In this document: positions 6,570 to 15,320 of the stretch, piece after piece
Layout: each line of letters begins with the position of its first letter
Numbering within the stretch: position 1 is the first letter of the stretch
Position numbers and translations under genes: made by a program
Source of the DNA: Thermodesulfovibrionia bacterium
GTDB lineage: Bacteria > Nitrospirota > Thermodesulfovibrionia > UBA6902
NCBI GenBank assembly: GCA_947259645.1
Contig: CAMYND010000005.1
Span: 48,712 to 112,711, forward strand
DNA length: 64,000 nt
Reading direction: 5' to 3'
The notes under the pieces: generated by a model
Told to the model about the DNA's origin: nothing
Databases searched by the model: none
What the model saw: only the letters and a program-made list of their open reading frames with translations

Positions 6570-9053
6570 CTATGCTGTTTCAACCCTCACTACATCGGCG
6601 GAAGCTGCACTGGTAACCGAAAGATTCGTAAGGCTGCTTATCCCGCTGTGAGGGAAATGTGCCGGCACAAAAACAGTTCCCTCAGGAATTGCATCAGAGA
6701 CAGCGGCTTTAAGATAGACAGCTCCCAGCTTCGAAGTTACCTTGACGTGGCCGTGATCTGAAATGCTGAACCGTTCAGCATCTTCCTCGCTTATCTCAAG
6801 GAGTGCCTCGGAGGAAACAAGGTCAAGCGATTTCGACCTTGTAGACATGCTTCCGGCGTGCTGCAGTATATCTCTTATAACCATGTTTAAAGGGTACTGT
6901 TCATCCGTTTTTTCGCCGGCCTTGTAATCAACAGGGTGAAATCTTCGCGTTGCGGGCATTTCATCGCTATAGTTGTCCCGCAGTGAGTTTATTTCCCGGG
7001 CTATGTCTTTCCTGTCTTTTACGCCCATGTCCTTTCCCATGGTCTTTGCCAGGTTTGTCAGAATCTGCCAGTCAGGAAGGGCCTGCCCCGGAGGGTCAAC
7101 TACCCTTGCTACCCTTTGGGTGAGTCCTTCCGCATTCGTATAGGCTCCGTCTTTTTCCGCCCAGCCGGATGCAGGCAGTATAACGTGAGCATATTTTGCT
7201 GTTTCTGTTAACGCTATATCCTGTACAACCAGCAGGAATAGTGACTTCAATGTAGTAATAACCGCTGATTTATTGGGAAAGCCCACAAGGGGGTCAGCTC
7301 CCATAATGTAAAGAGCCTTGAGGGAGTAGGGTTCGTAAAGCATCTCATGCACGTTTTTCCCGGAAGTCCAGTATTTATGATGGAGCGGTCCCGCGTCCGG
7401 CCTTACTCCCATTTCGTACAGGCCAAATGTGTTGGAGTATTCTGCAGGAATCTGAAGGGCATCAGGGCTCTCGCCGAGAAGGTGAATCAGATTTGCTGCG
7501 GCCAGAACAGTATCCAGCCCCTTTATATTTTCAGAAATACCGAGAGAAAGGGTGATCATTCTCGTTTTGGCATTCACTAACGCCTCGGTAGCGGCAATGA
7601 GCTCTTCACTGGTAACACCCGTCAGTTCAGAAACTCTTTCAGGAGTATACTCTTTCAGTTTTTCCTCAAGAGCTGAAAACCCCTTAATGTCCGGGATATT
7701 TTTATTGCTGACAAGTCCTCTGTCCATCATGACCTTCATGATTCCGTTGAGAAGGGCGACACCTGTTCCCTGTTTTATTTGTGCCCACTGCGTGCTGTGT
7801 CTTGTTAACTTGGTCTCTCTGCTGTCAGCAACGATGAGCTTTGACCCCTCCCTTGTCGCCTGCAGGATGTTCAGGCCGAAAACAGGATGTGTTATGCTGA
7901 GATCGGACTCGATAACGAGGATTGCCTCTTTGCCGAGAGGTGACTTCAGATCGATCCTGTGTCCGGTCAGACCAAAGGCCATGTTCCAGGCCCTTTCTGC
8001 AAGACCGTAACCGAAGGAGGCGGAGGAATCGATGTTTTCCGAACCGACTGTGTTTCGCATAAATTTCTGAAAAATATAATTCTCCTCATTTGTACATCTG
8101 GGCGAGCCTATAGCTCCTATGGATGATGGGCCATAGGCATTTATGATGCTTTTCATTCTGTCGTTTATAGAATTCAGGGCTTCATCCCATGAAACTCTTA
8201 CATGCTCTCCCCCTTTGTTTATTATGGGGGAACTGAGGCGGTTATCACTGTATATATAGTCAAATCCGAACCTTCCTCTTCCGCACAGGTTCCCCTGGTT
8301 TACTCCCTTGTCCGGGCTGCCCTTTGCCCTCAGGATTTTCCCATCTTTTGTTCCCAGGGTGAGGGTGCAGCCGCAGCCGCAGAATGAGCATACGGTGTCC
8401 TTTTCCTCCAGTGACCATGGCCGTGCCTCGAATTTATGGGACTTGTTTAAAATGGCGCCCGTAGGGCACACATCAATGCACTGTCCGCAGTAATCACACT
8501 CCAGAACTTCGCCAAATGCCGGCTGCACAACGGTCGGGAACCCCCTCCCGATAAATCCGAGGGCTCCTTTCCCCTGGTGTTCTGCGCAGATACGCACACA
8601 TTTGCCGCAGAGTATGCACCTGCTGGAATTCAGTTCTACAAGGGGGCCTTTCGTATCAGGCCGTTCGTGGTTCCGTGCTCTTGCGAAACGCGTACGCGGG
8701 CTTCCGTACTCATAGGCCAGGTCCTGGACAGCGCATTCTCCTGCCTTGTCGCATACAGGACAGTCAAGAGGATGATGGACCAGCAGGAGCTCCAGTACTG
8801 TCTGGCGTATCTTTCTGACCTTCGGAGTTTCTGTCCAGACGGTAAGGCCCTCGGCTGCAAATGTTGCACACGATGCTTCAGGCTTCCTCCATCCCTCTAT
8901 CTCTACGACACATAACCTGCAACCGCCATGAGGCGCTAATCTCTTGTCATGGCAGAGATTGGGAATTTTTATGCCGTTATCCAGTGCCGCCTCCAGGATG
9001 GTATTTCCTTTTTTTGTAGTGACGGTTTGACCGTTAATTGTAAGTTCTACCAT
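6570..9053 (-). CDS. nuoG: NADH-quinone oxidoreductase subunit G-like Fe-S/molybdopterin-fold protein
   Basis: 827 residues. In order: an N-terminal [2Fe-2S] domain (NLCHDKRLAPHGGCRLC), a His-Cys [4Fe-4S] site (HHPLDCPVCDKAGEC), two ferredoxin-type clusters (CILCGKCVRIC and CDYCGQCIDVCP), a molybdopterin-type [4Fe-4S] site (CSFCGCGCTLTLG) and a molybdopterin oxidoreductase-like body. The position where formate dehydrogenases carry Cys or Sec reads IDSSASFGYG, so an Mo-ligating residue appears absent and NuoG is preferred over a catalytic FdhA. A GGAGG site precedes the ATG. Downstream of the NuoF-like gene on the same strand; no membrane complex I genes are present. It likely wires electrons from the NADH module to an unseen partner. 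Confidence 0.88.
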   Translation of the reverse strand: MVELTINGQTVTTKKGNTILEAALDNGIKIPNLCHDKRLAPHGGCRLCVVEIEGWRKPEASCATFAAEGLTVWTETPKVRKIRQTVLELLLVHHPLDCPVCDKAGECAVQDLAYEYGSPRTRFARARNHERPDTKGPLVELNSSRCILCGKCVRICAEHQGKGALGFIGRGFPTVVQPAFGEVLECDYCGQCIDVCPTGAILNKSHKFEARPWSLEEKDTVCSFCGCGCTLTLGTKDGKILRAKGSPDKGVNQGNLCGRGRFGFDYIYSDNRLSSPIINKGGEHVRVSWDEALNSINDRMKSIINAYGPSSIGAIGSPRCTNEENYIFQKFMRNTVGSENIDSSASFGYGLAERAWNMAFGLTGHRIDLKSPLGKEAILVIESDLSITHPVFGLNILQATREGSKLIVADSRETKLTRHSTQWAQIKQGTGVALLNGIMKVMMDRGLVSNKNIPDIKGFSALEEKLKEYTPERVSELTGVTSEELIAATEALVNAKTRMITLSLGISENIKGLDTVLAAANLIHLLGESPDALQIPAEYSNTFGLYEMGVRPDAGPLHHKYWTSGKNVHEMLYEPYSLKALYIMGADPLVGFPNKSAVITTLKSLFLLVVQDIALTETAKYAHVILPASGWAEKDGAYTNAEGLTQRVARVVDPPGQALPDWQILTNLAKTMGKDMGVKDRKDIAREINSLRDNYSDEMPATRRFHPVDYKAGEKTDEQYPLNMVIRDILQHAGSMSTRSKSLDLVSSEALLEISEEDAERFSISDHGHVKVTSKLGAVYLKAAVSDAIPEGTVFVPAHFPHSGISSLTNLSVTSAASADVVRVETA

Positions 9054-9153
9054 CTGATACCTCCACTCTTAACTGTGTTAGTTTCCATGTGAAGCATTTT
9101 AGCGAGAAATGTGGTTATATGTTTTAATGTCATATTTTCTCTTCTTGCATTAT

Positions 9154-11064
9154 TCATGCGTTGAACATAATGGACTTTTGTCCTTTTTCCTTTATTGCTT
9201 CTGCCAGAAAGTTTAATTCAGCATCGCTTGCGTTGCGGGCAGAAGCGGGAAGGATCTGTATTGCATTGAATTTGCATGAATCCCAGCACGTTCTGCAATG
9301 CACACACCGGTCCTGCACAATCTGGTGAGGTTTTTTCTTCTCCCCGGCAACGGCGTTTGAAGGACATGCCCTGAGACAGGCGCCACATCCCTTACAAAGG
9401 TTTTCATCTATATGAAATGTGCAAAGGTCGCTGCATACGCCGGTTGGGCACCACTTGTTATGTATATGCATTTCATACTCATGCCTGAAATGCTTTATCG
9501 TTGAGAGTACAGGTGTCGGCGCTGACTGGCCGAGTCCGCATAAGGAAGCATCGATAATGTCCTGTGAAAGGTCTTCAAGTATCTCGATATCGCCTGCTTT
9601 TCCCTTTCCGTCGCATATATCGCTGAGCAGATCGTACATTATTTTTGTCCCAATCCTGCAGGGGGTGCATTTCCCGCACGATTCATCAGCAGTAAATTCG
9701 AGAAAGAACCTGGCAGTATTTACCATGCAGGTGCTGTCGTCCATGACCACCATGCCGCCGGAGCCTATAATGGCGCCACTCTCCTTGATATCTTCATAGG
9801 AAACGCGAACATCGAGAAATGCCTCGGGGATGCACCCACCCGAAGGCCCGCCGAGTTGAACTGCCTTGAACTTCCTTCCCTTCTGCTTTATCCCGCCGCC
9901 GATGTCATAGATAATTTTCCTGAGCGGTGTATCCATCGGGACTTCAACTAATCCTACGTTATGAATAGCTCCTGTCAGCGCAAAGACTTTTGTCCCTTTG
10001 CTTTTTTCAGTCCCATGCTTACTGTACCACTCTGCTCCGTTCAGAATAATCTGAGGGATGTTGGCAAGGGTCTCAACATTGTTCAGAATGGTCGGCTTGT
10101 CCCACAATCCTTTAACAGCAGAACGCCAGAGTTTTGGCCTCGGCATGCCCCGTTTTCCCTCTATTGACCGCATCAGGGCTGTGGCTTCACCGCACACAAA
10201 GGCCCCTGCGCCCTGGTATATCTCGAGGTTAAAATCAAACCCCTTGTCAAGAATGTTGGTTCCGAGCAGTCCGGCTTCATAGCACTGGTCTATAGCGGTT
10301 TGCAGGCGCTGAACAGCAAGGGGATATTCTGCGCGAACATATATATATCCCTGGTGCGACTTCGTGGCCAGACCGCAGATAATCATGCCTTCAATAATAG
10401 CGTGCGGGTCTGATTCCATAATTGCCCTGTCCATAAATGCTCCCGGGTCACCCTCATCACCATTGCAGATGACAAATTTCTGATCTGAATCGATCTTGAG
10501 GCCAAGCTCCCATTTTTTCCCCGTAGGAAAGCCTGCACCGCCTCTCCCCCTTAATCCTGAGTCCGATACCTCTTTTATTATTTCTTCGGGACTCATCATG
10601 GTAAGGGTTTTTGCAAGTGCCTGGTAGCCGTCTTTTGCTATATAGTCTTCGATTTTTTCCGGATTGATAAGCCCCTTGTTCCTCAACACCAGCAGGACCT
10701 GGTGTTTAAAGAAGGGAATATCATTTATATGTGGGATGACAGTCTTTTTCACCGGGTCTCTGTACATCAGTTTTTCGTAGGGCCTGCCTTTCAGGAAATG
10801 TTCTTCAACAAGTTCGGGAATGTCTTCTGCCCTGAGTTTCTGATAAAATATTGCTTCTGGATAGACAGCCATAACAGGCCCCTCCGCGCAGTACCCGTTG
10901 CAGCCTGTCTGTACGATCTCCATTTCATTATCAAGCCCCCTCTTTTTCAGTTCCTGCGCAAGGACGGCCGAGACTGTAGGAGTTCCGCAGGATGCACAGC
11001 CGGTGCCTGAACAGAGCATCAGGCTTCCGCGAGCTTTTTCCATAGTTGAGTGAACCTTTTCCAT
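9154..11064 (-). CDS. nuoF: NuoF-like NADH dehydrogenase flavoprotein with extra Fe-S domains
   Basis: 636 residues from the ATG at 11064, chosen for its AAGGAG site. Domains: an N-terminal thioredoxin-like [2Fe-2S] domain (CSGTGCASC ... TGCNGYCAEGP), the FMN/NADH-binding core (GRGGAGFPTGKKWE, NGDEGDPGAFMDR), the SLBB region, the [4Fe-4S] site (ESCGKCTPCRIG), and a C-terminal pair of ferredoxin clusters (CKGCGACLRACP, CVHCRTCWDSC). This order is seen in HydB/HoxF-type diaphorases of soluble hydrogenases and formate dehydrogenases as well as standalone NuoF. It oxidises NAD(P)H or reduces NAD(P)+. The thioredoxin-like domain complements the cluster-less NuoE fusion encoded upstream. Confidence 0.9.
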   Translation of the reverse strand: MEKVHSTMEKARGSLMLCSGTGCASCGTPTVSAVLAQELKKRGLDNEMEIVQTGCNGYCAEGPVMAVYPEAIFYQKLRAEDIPELVEEHFLKGRPYEKLMYRDPVKKTVIPHINDIPFFKHQVLLVLRNKGLINPEKIEDYIAKDGYQALAKTLTMMSPEEIIKEVSDSGLRGRGGAGFPTGKKWELGLKIDSDQKFVICNGDEGDPGAFMDRAIMESDPHAIIEGMIICGLATKSHQGYIYVRAEYPLAVQRLQTAIDQCYEAGLLGTNILDKGFDFNLEIYQGAGAFVCGEATALMRSIEGKRGMPRPKLWRSAVKGLWDKPTILNNVETLANIPQIILNGAEWYSKHGTEKSKGTKVFALTGAIHNVGLVEVPMDTPLRKIIYDIGGGIKQKGRKFKAVQLGGPSGGCIPEAFLDVRVSYEDIKESGAIIGSGGMVVMDDSTCMVNTARFFLEFTADESCGKCTPCRIGTKIMYDLLSDICDGKGKAGDIEILEDLSQDIIDASLCGLGQSAPTPVLSTIKHFRHEYEMHIHNKWCPTGVCSDLCTFHIDENLCKGCGACLRACPSNAVAGEKKKPHQIVQDRCVHCRTCWDSCKFNAIQILPASARNASDAELNFLAEAIKEKGQKSIMFNA

Positions 11065-11160
11065 TCTGATTCTCCTTCCCGCCGCTCTGAACATTCAGTG
11101 CCGTTTTTTCATGGCTGATTGCTCACAGGGCATTCCGCTTCTTTATAATGAGTTAATTCA

Positions 11161-11182
11161 GCCGGCGGCCGGGGCCGCCGGT
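11161..11182 (-). other. GC-rich intercistronic hairpin
   Basis: CCGGCGGC pairs with GCCGCCGG across a four-base loop between the receiver-NuoE gene and nuoF. No T-run follows on the minus strand, so it is more likely an mRNA stability or processing element than a terminator. Confidence 0.5.
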
Positions 11183-11220
11183 ATGTTTACAGAGAGTCTG
11201 TTTTTTTCTGATTTCCAGCA

Positions 11221-11964
11221 TTAAGACTCCAGATGTCTCGATTTGATAAAACCGCTGACCTCATGAAATGCTTTCGTCCCTGTCATCCATTTCACGCTGT
11301 TCCATGCTCTTTCACATCCGCTTACATGGTGTGAAGTATGCTCAATCTCCGGTTCTGATCTGAAGCAGGAGTAAAAGGAAACAATGCTTCGTATTTCAGC
11401 GGGATGCATGTTCAGCCCGCAGGCGACACGTTTCTGTATCTCCGGCGGGATATAGCCGAATATCTCCTGGGTATGCATCAGTACCCGTATTGCACGGCTG
11501 GACATCTTCCCGTAGTGATTAATCACTTCATCCAGCTCTGCAAACATCTCTTCCTGGAACTTTTCTTCCTGGTCACTCTTTAAGGCATTCCTCCCGATCC
11601 ATGCTATTGCCTTGCCGGTGGCGTCTGTTAACATCTTCGGCTTGAGCGGTTTGCTCAGGTGGCTGACTACGCCGAGCTTCCTGGTCTCTTTAATTGTTTT
11701 CTTTAATGGATTCCCTGTCATCGCCACAATAGCAATACCCGGCCGGTACTGCCTCATCCACTGAATGAGAGTAATGCCGTCTATCCCTCGCAGTGAAAAT
11801 TCAGTGAAAACAAGGTCAAACATGTAATTCCTGATTTTGTGTATCGCCTCTTTTCCACTGAACACGCCTTCTACAAAATGGCCTTCCTGCTCCAGGGTTT
11901 TCCATGCGCTTTTAATAATTGCCGCGTCGTTGTCTACGACCAATATGTTGATGTGATCTTTCAT
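11221..11964 (-). CDS. Pseudo-receiver domain fused to NuoE helical domain
   Basis: 247 residues, ATG with an AAGGAGG site. Residues 6-120 form a response-regulator receiver: acidic pocket D11 and D13, T83 and K105 are kept, but the phospho-acceptor position is Glu55 (FTEFSL). Residues about 135-205 match the N-terminal helical bundle of NuoE (SSRAIRVLMHTQEIFGYIPP ... AEIRSIVSFYSCF). The C-terminal thioredoxin-like part that should carry four Cys is replaced by about 45 residues with a single Cys. It is the first gene of the nuoF-nuoG operon. The Glu may mimic phosphorylation; a regulatory or assembly role is inference. Confidence 0.8.
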   Translation of the reverse strand: MKDHINILVVDNDAAIIKSAWKTLEQEGHFVEGVFSGKEAIHKIRNYMFDLVFTEFSLRGIDGITLIQWMRQYRPGIAIVAMTGNPLKKTIKETRKLGVVSHLSKPLKPKMLTDATGKAIAWIGRNALKSDQEEKFQEEMFAELDEVINHYGKMSSRAIRVLMHTQEIFGYIPPEIQKRVACGLNMHPAEIRSIVSFYSCFRSEPEIEHTSHHVSGCERAWNSVKWMTGTKAFHEVSGFIKSRHLES

Positions 11965-12117
11965 TGTGTCCCTCCTTTCTGGTTATAAATGTTCATTCCT
12001 TCAGTCTCTTTATAATTCCTGAGGGTTACCTTCTTAATTGCATTGTGGGATATATGCCGGGCCGTGTAAATCGATAGGAAATTGAAGGTTTTTTGGTATA
12101 AATTTCTTATGATTGAT

Positions 12118-12195
12118 TAGGTGTTTTTGTACTAAAGGGGATTTTGAAATGAGGTTTGGAGAGATTGCTGATGCTTGATTAGGTGTTTTTGCCTA
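12118..12195. promoter_or_regulatory. Two TAGG-N8/9-CCTA inverted repeats upstream of the NuoE-fusion operon
   Basis: Plus-strand reads are TAGGTGTTTTTGTACTA (12118-12134) and TAGGTGTTTTTGCCTA (12180-12195), each preceded by TTGAT and 62 bp apart. A third copy precedes the LuxR-type regulator. Placement in the 299-bp space before the operon suggests operator sites, most simply for that regulator. The rest of this spacer shows no ORF. Confidence 0.55.
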
Positions 12196-12263
12196 TGCGG
12201 GACATTGCAGGGGCATCCACAGTAGTGTGCCCCTGGAGTGCTGACATGATTTCAGGTATGTCA

Positions 12264-12932
12264 TTAATAAATAGATTTAACGGCATGCATGAGGACATCA
12301 TGTGTGCCCTTTAACTGCAGCTTGATTTTTATGTGCTCTATATAGGTTTCAATGGTCTTGACACTGAGGTTGAGCTGCTCTGCTATTTTGTGTTTTTTTA
12401 GTCCCTGACCGATCAGTTGATACACTTCCAGTTCCCGGTTACTGAGGGGTTTTGTGGACGAATCGAAGGTTTCAAACTTGTTATTAACGAATTTATTGAG
12501 AAGGGTTACATTTAATCTGTCGCTCACGTATATCTCTCCACTGAGAACTTTTCTTATTGCTGCCAGCAGCTCTTTTGATGATTCCTGCTTCATGATATAG
12601 CCCTTTGCCCCTGATCTGAGGCATCGCTCTGCATATTCAGACTCATCATGCATGGAAAGAACCAGAATCATCAAAGCGGGATGAGAATACATCAGATTTT
12701 CGGTAAGCCTGATGCCGCTGCCGTCTCCAAGGCTGATATCGACTATTGCAATATCAGGTTTCGCATCTTCAATCGCCTGAGAAGCAGTGGAAACATTGTC
12801 CGCCTCTCCGCATACGACAAGGTCTTCTTCACTATTAATGAGATGTGCCAGTCCTTCCCGTACAATACAATGGTCTTCAACGATAAAAACTCTGTTCTTT
12901 TTAGTTTTGGTTCCGCTTTTTGAAGCCTTCAT
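12264..12932 (-). CDS. NarL/FixJ-family response regulator
   Basis: 222 residues. The receiver has the acidic pair in VFIVEDH, the phospho-acceptor Asp in DIAIVDISLGDGSG, and Lys in GYIMKQ. The C-terminal LuxR-type helix-turn-helix reads LSNRELEVYQLIGQGLKKHKIAEQLNLSVKTIETYIEHIK. A GGAGGA site precedes the ATG. The histidine kinase gene lies 181 bp upstream on the same strand, so this is its likely partner. A TAGG-N8-CCTA repeat in that gap suggests autoregulation. The neighbouring redox operon carries two similar repeats and is a plausible target. Confidence 0.92.
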   Translation of the reverse strand: MKASKSGTKTKKNRVFIVEDHCIVREGLAHLINSEEDLVVCGEADNVSTASQAIEDAKPDIAIVDISLGDGSGIRLTENLMYSHPALMILVLSMHDESEYAERCLRSGAKGYIMKQESSKELLAAIRKVLSGEIYVSDRLNVTLLNKFVNNKFETFDSSTKPLSNRELEVYQLIGQGLKKHKIAEQLNLSVKTIETYIEHIKIKLQLKGTHDVLMHAVKSIY

Positions 12933-13053
12933 GATCTATCCTCCGAAAAACCCGGTCCAGGTTGCCCTTCTTTACTAGTTTAGGTCAAACAGGTTGCCCT
13001 GTAAATCAACAATTTGCTAACGGTTTTATCTAAAGAAATTTCTTAGCTTTGAC

Positions 13054-13069
13054 TAGGTGTTTTTCCCTA
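13054..13069. promoter_or_regulatory. Third TAGG-N8-CCTA inverted repeat, upstream of the response regulator gene
   Basis: The plus strand reads TAGGTGTTTTTCCCTA, preceded by AAATTTCTTAGCTTTGAC, which resembles the flank of the copy at 12118. It lies 122 bp upstream of the regulator's ATG, in the gap after the kinase gene. Confidence 0.55.
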
Positions 13070-13113
13070 TAGCGCGGACTGTGCGGGTTTACATGGCAAT
13101 TTTCTCCTTTGTT

Positions 13114-14970
13114 TTACGTGTTGTGCAGCGGAGTATGAATTTCATTAATATTCCTGGTTCCGCTGTCTTTCTCATCAGAAAAGACACATTCTACGATTGT
13201 CCCTGCGGTCTCATGGGGACGGATATCAATTGATGCATTTATCAGATCTGCCCGATATTTCATGATTTCAAGGCCCATACCGCTTGTCTGATTCAGCATG
13301 GAAAAACCCATGCCGTCATCTCTTACTGTTATGGTAATTATGTTTTCTTTCTTGCTGAGACGAATTTCGATCTTTTCGGGATGGGCATGACGGGCAGCAT
13401 TCGTAATGGCCTCTTGGACAATGCGGTAGATGTGTATCAATGCAGCCTTATTATTTAACTGAACAAATCTGCTGCACTGCAGGTCACAGGGTATCCCAAA
13501 GAGTTTTTCCGAATTAGACGCAAGTTTTACTATAGCTGTGGCCAGACTGTACTCATCTTCCTCAAACAAAGGAGCAAGGCCCAGTGAAAGGGACTTGACC
13601 TGAGTTTTTGACATCTCTATAAGGTATGAAATTCTCGCCGCATCTTCAGCCTCGGGAATTGATTTTTTCCGCAGACTGTTTTCCAGTCCCTTGCTCTTGA
13701 AGGATATGCCGGTAAGCTGCTGTCCCAGGTTGTCATGAAGGTCATGTCCAATACGCCGCCGTTCATGCTCCTCAATTTCAAGAATCGTTTTCTCAAGATG
13801 TTTGCGTTTGACTATCTCTTTATTCAACTCATCCCGGGACGCTGTAGTAATTTTTAGTTTTTCTATCATAAGGTCAAATGTCCTGGAGAGTTTGCCAATT
13901 TCATCTTGTGCAACAGTACCGACCTTATGGTCCAGGTCGCCGCTTCCTATTATTTCGCTTCCTCTATGCAATTTATTAATTGGATCTGAAATTGCTCGTG
14001 ATACAAAAAATGTATTTATTATCACTCCGAACAACGTCATAATTACAATGATTAGCATCCACTTTCTGAGTTTATAAATGGGGGAATAGGCTTCACTAAG
14101 GTCCTGCTTTGCTACAATTCCCCAGCCAGTAAGGGGAATATTCGTATAGGCGGCCAATGCCTTTTCCCCTCTGTAATCCCCCGTCTCGATGATTCCTGTT
14201 TTCCCAAGAGCTGCATCTACAGCCGGCTGTGACGTAATTTTCCGCATATGTGGTGTCTTTTCATACCACATCAAATCATTCAATGTTATGACATTTTTGT
14301 TCACCATAAATACCTCACCAGTCTTCCCGAATCCTGTCAGATTAAACACCACCTTACGCAGAGTTGCCTCAAGGTCAATGTTGGCAACGAGAATGCCGGT
14401 AATGTTGCTACTGTCAGCTGAGTTGAAAAGAGGCATGGACAGGGTCACGCCGGGCTTGTTTAACTTGTTGGAATAATTGGTATCTGAAATGGATACCCCT
14501 CCAGCCTGTAATTTCTCAGTGAGATGAATGTCTGTAGAACTGTTTTGACCTTCACTTCTTTTATCTGTGGAGACGATGATGGTTTTAGTAGATAAGCTGA
14601 CAATATGGATTTCATGGACGTCATCATATTTTTCAAGATATTTATTGAGAATGTCCCGGACATTTGAAACGGTTGTTGTACCTGCCGGGCTGCGGCCTAA
14701 TTTGTTAAGGGATATTTTATCCAGCATACCGATCTCTTTACTGCCGGCGATGGTGCGGATATCCGTTATTCTTTCATCAAGCCAATGATTTACTTCAATT
14801 ACCTTTTGATCCCTGACAGCCTCAATTTTATTAAACATTGACTGCTTTATGGAATTTACCATATGAATGTAAATTGCGATATTGACCATAATAAGAGGAA
14901 GCATAGCCATAATGAAAAACCAGAAGGTAAGGCGTGCTCTTATACTCTTAAATTGGAACCTTTTTCCCAC
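13114..14970 (-). CDS. Membrane sensor histidine kinase (dCache-HAMP-HisKA_3)
   Basis: 618 residues with a GTG start backed by AGGAG. A transmembrane helix (about 12-34), a long extracytoplasmic Cache-like sensor region, a second helix (about 300-325), HAMP, then a HisKA_3 dimerisation segment whose phospho-acceptor lies in ERRRIGHDLHDNLGQQ (about residue 407). The HATPase ends with the N-box (EAITNAARHA) and G-box (DDGMGF...SGMGLEIM). This is the NarX/DegS class, which phosphorylates LuxR-type regulators such as the one downstream. The ligand is unknown. Its leader of over 100 nt contains a possible structured RNA. Confidence 0.92.
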   Translation of the reverse strand: MGKRFQFKSIRARLTFWFFIMAMLPLIMVNIAIYIHMVNSIKQSMFNKIEAVRDQKVIEVNHWLDERITDIRTIAGSKEIGMLDKISLNKLGRSPAGTTTVSNVRDILNKYLEKYDDVHEIHIVSLSTKTIIVSTDKRSEGQNSSTDIHLTEKLQAGGVSISDTNYSNKLNKPGVTLSMPLFNSADSSNITGILVANIDLEATLRKVVFNLTGFGKTGEVFMVNKNVITLNDLMWYEKTPHMRKITSQPAVDAALGKTGIIETGDYRGEKALAAYTNIPLTGWGIVAKQDLSEAYSPIYKLRKWMLIIVIMTLFGVIINTFFVSRAISDPINKLHRGSEIIGSGDLDHKVGTVAQDEIGKLSRTFDLMIEKLKITTASRDELNKEIVKRKHLEKTILEIEEHERRRIGHDLHDNLGQQLTGISFKSKGLENSLRKKSIPEAEDAARISYLIEMSKTQVKSLSLGLAPLFEEDEYSLATAIVKLASNSEKLFGIPCDLQCSRFVQLNNKAALIHIYRIVQEAITNAARHAHPEKIEIRLSKKENIITITVRDDGMGFSMLNQTSGMGLEIMKYRADLINASIDIRPHETAGTIVECVFSDEKDSGTRNINEIHTPLHNT

Positions 14971-15320
14971 AGGTGTCTCCTGTTAATTTCTCCCCTGCAG
15001 CTCCTTTGGTTCATCGAAAAGTATTTCAACAAAATTAGTTGCCTGCCAAAAAAAAATCAACCTAAAGTCCAATACTTCGGCATCCCGGCTTAGCTAAGAC
15101 GACCAGCTTCTGTCCCCTTCACTGCAAAGGGCTTAGCTTTATTGAAATTTCAGTTCTATAATTAATATGTAACACCAAGTGCGTTAACTATCAATTAAAA
15201 TTAGTTAATAATCATATAAATTATTGGCTGGAAGTTTTTTCATGAATTGATTGTGTGTGATAAGGGGTCAGCGACAGGGAAGGCAAGGCATTTACTTTGC
15301 CATGGCTTCAGCCCTGTTAA
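14971..15320. other. 350-bp gene-free leader region of the histidine kinase
   Basis: No convincing ORF. On the minus strand a possible promoter (TTGATA, 17 bp, TACATA) lies near 15165-15195, followed by a candidate structured RNA at 15073-15142, an A/T-rich stretch including nine T, and the kinase's AGGAG site. Confidence 0.5.
15073..15142 (-). ncRNA. Candidate structured leader RNA, partly GEMM (c-di-GMP-I)-like
   Basis: The minus strand contains a CCCTT/AAGGG hairpin, then GGGACAGAAGCTGG, and ends AAGCCGGGATGCCGAAG. These resemble the GGGACGCAAAGC and AGCCGGGUUGCCGAA blocks of class I c-di-GMP riboswitches, in the right order and about the right size. However, the 5' strand of the closing P1 helix is not recognisable and the first block is one base short. 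It lies about 100 nt before the kinase start on the same strand. Could be a divergent or decayed aptamer or chance. Confidence 0.3.

Noticed and set aside
6570-9053. Catalytic formate dehydrogenase alpha subunit
   Set aside because: The position of the Mo-ligating Cys/Sec reads Ser/Phe/Gly, so NuoG-like is preferred.
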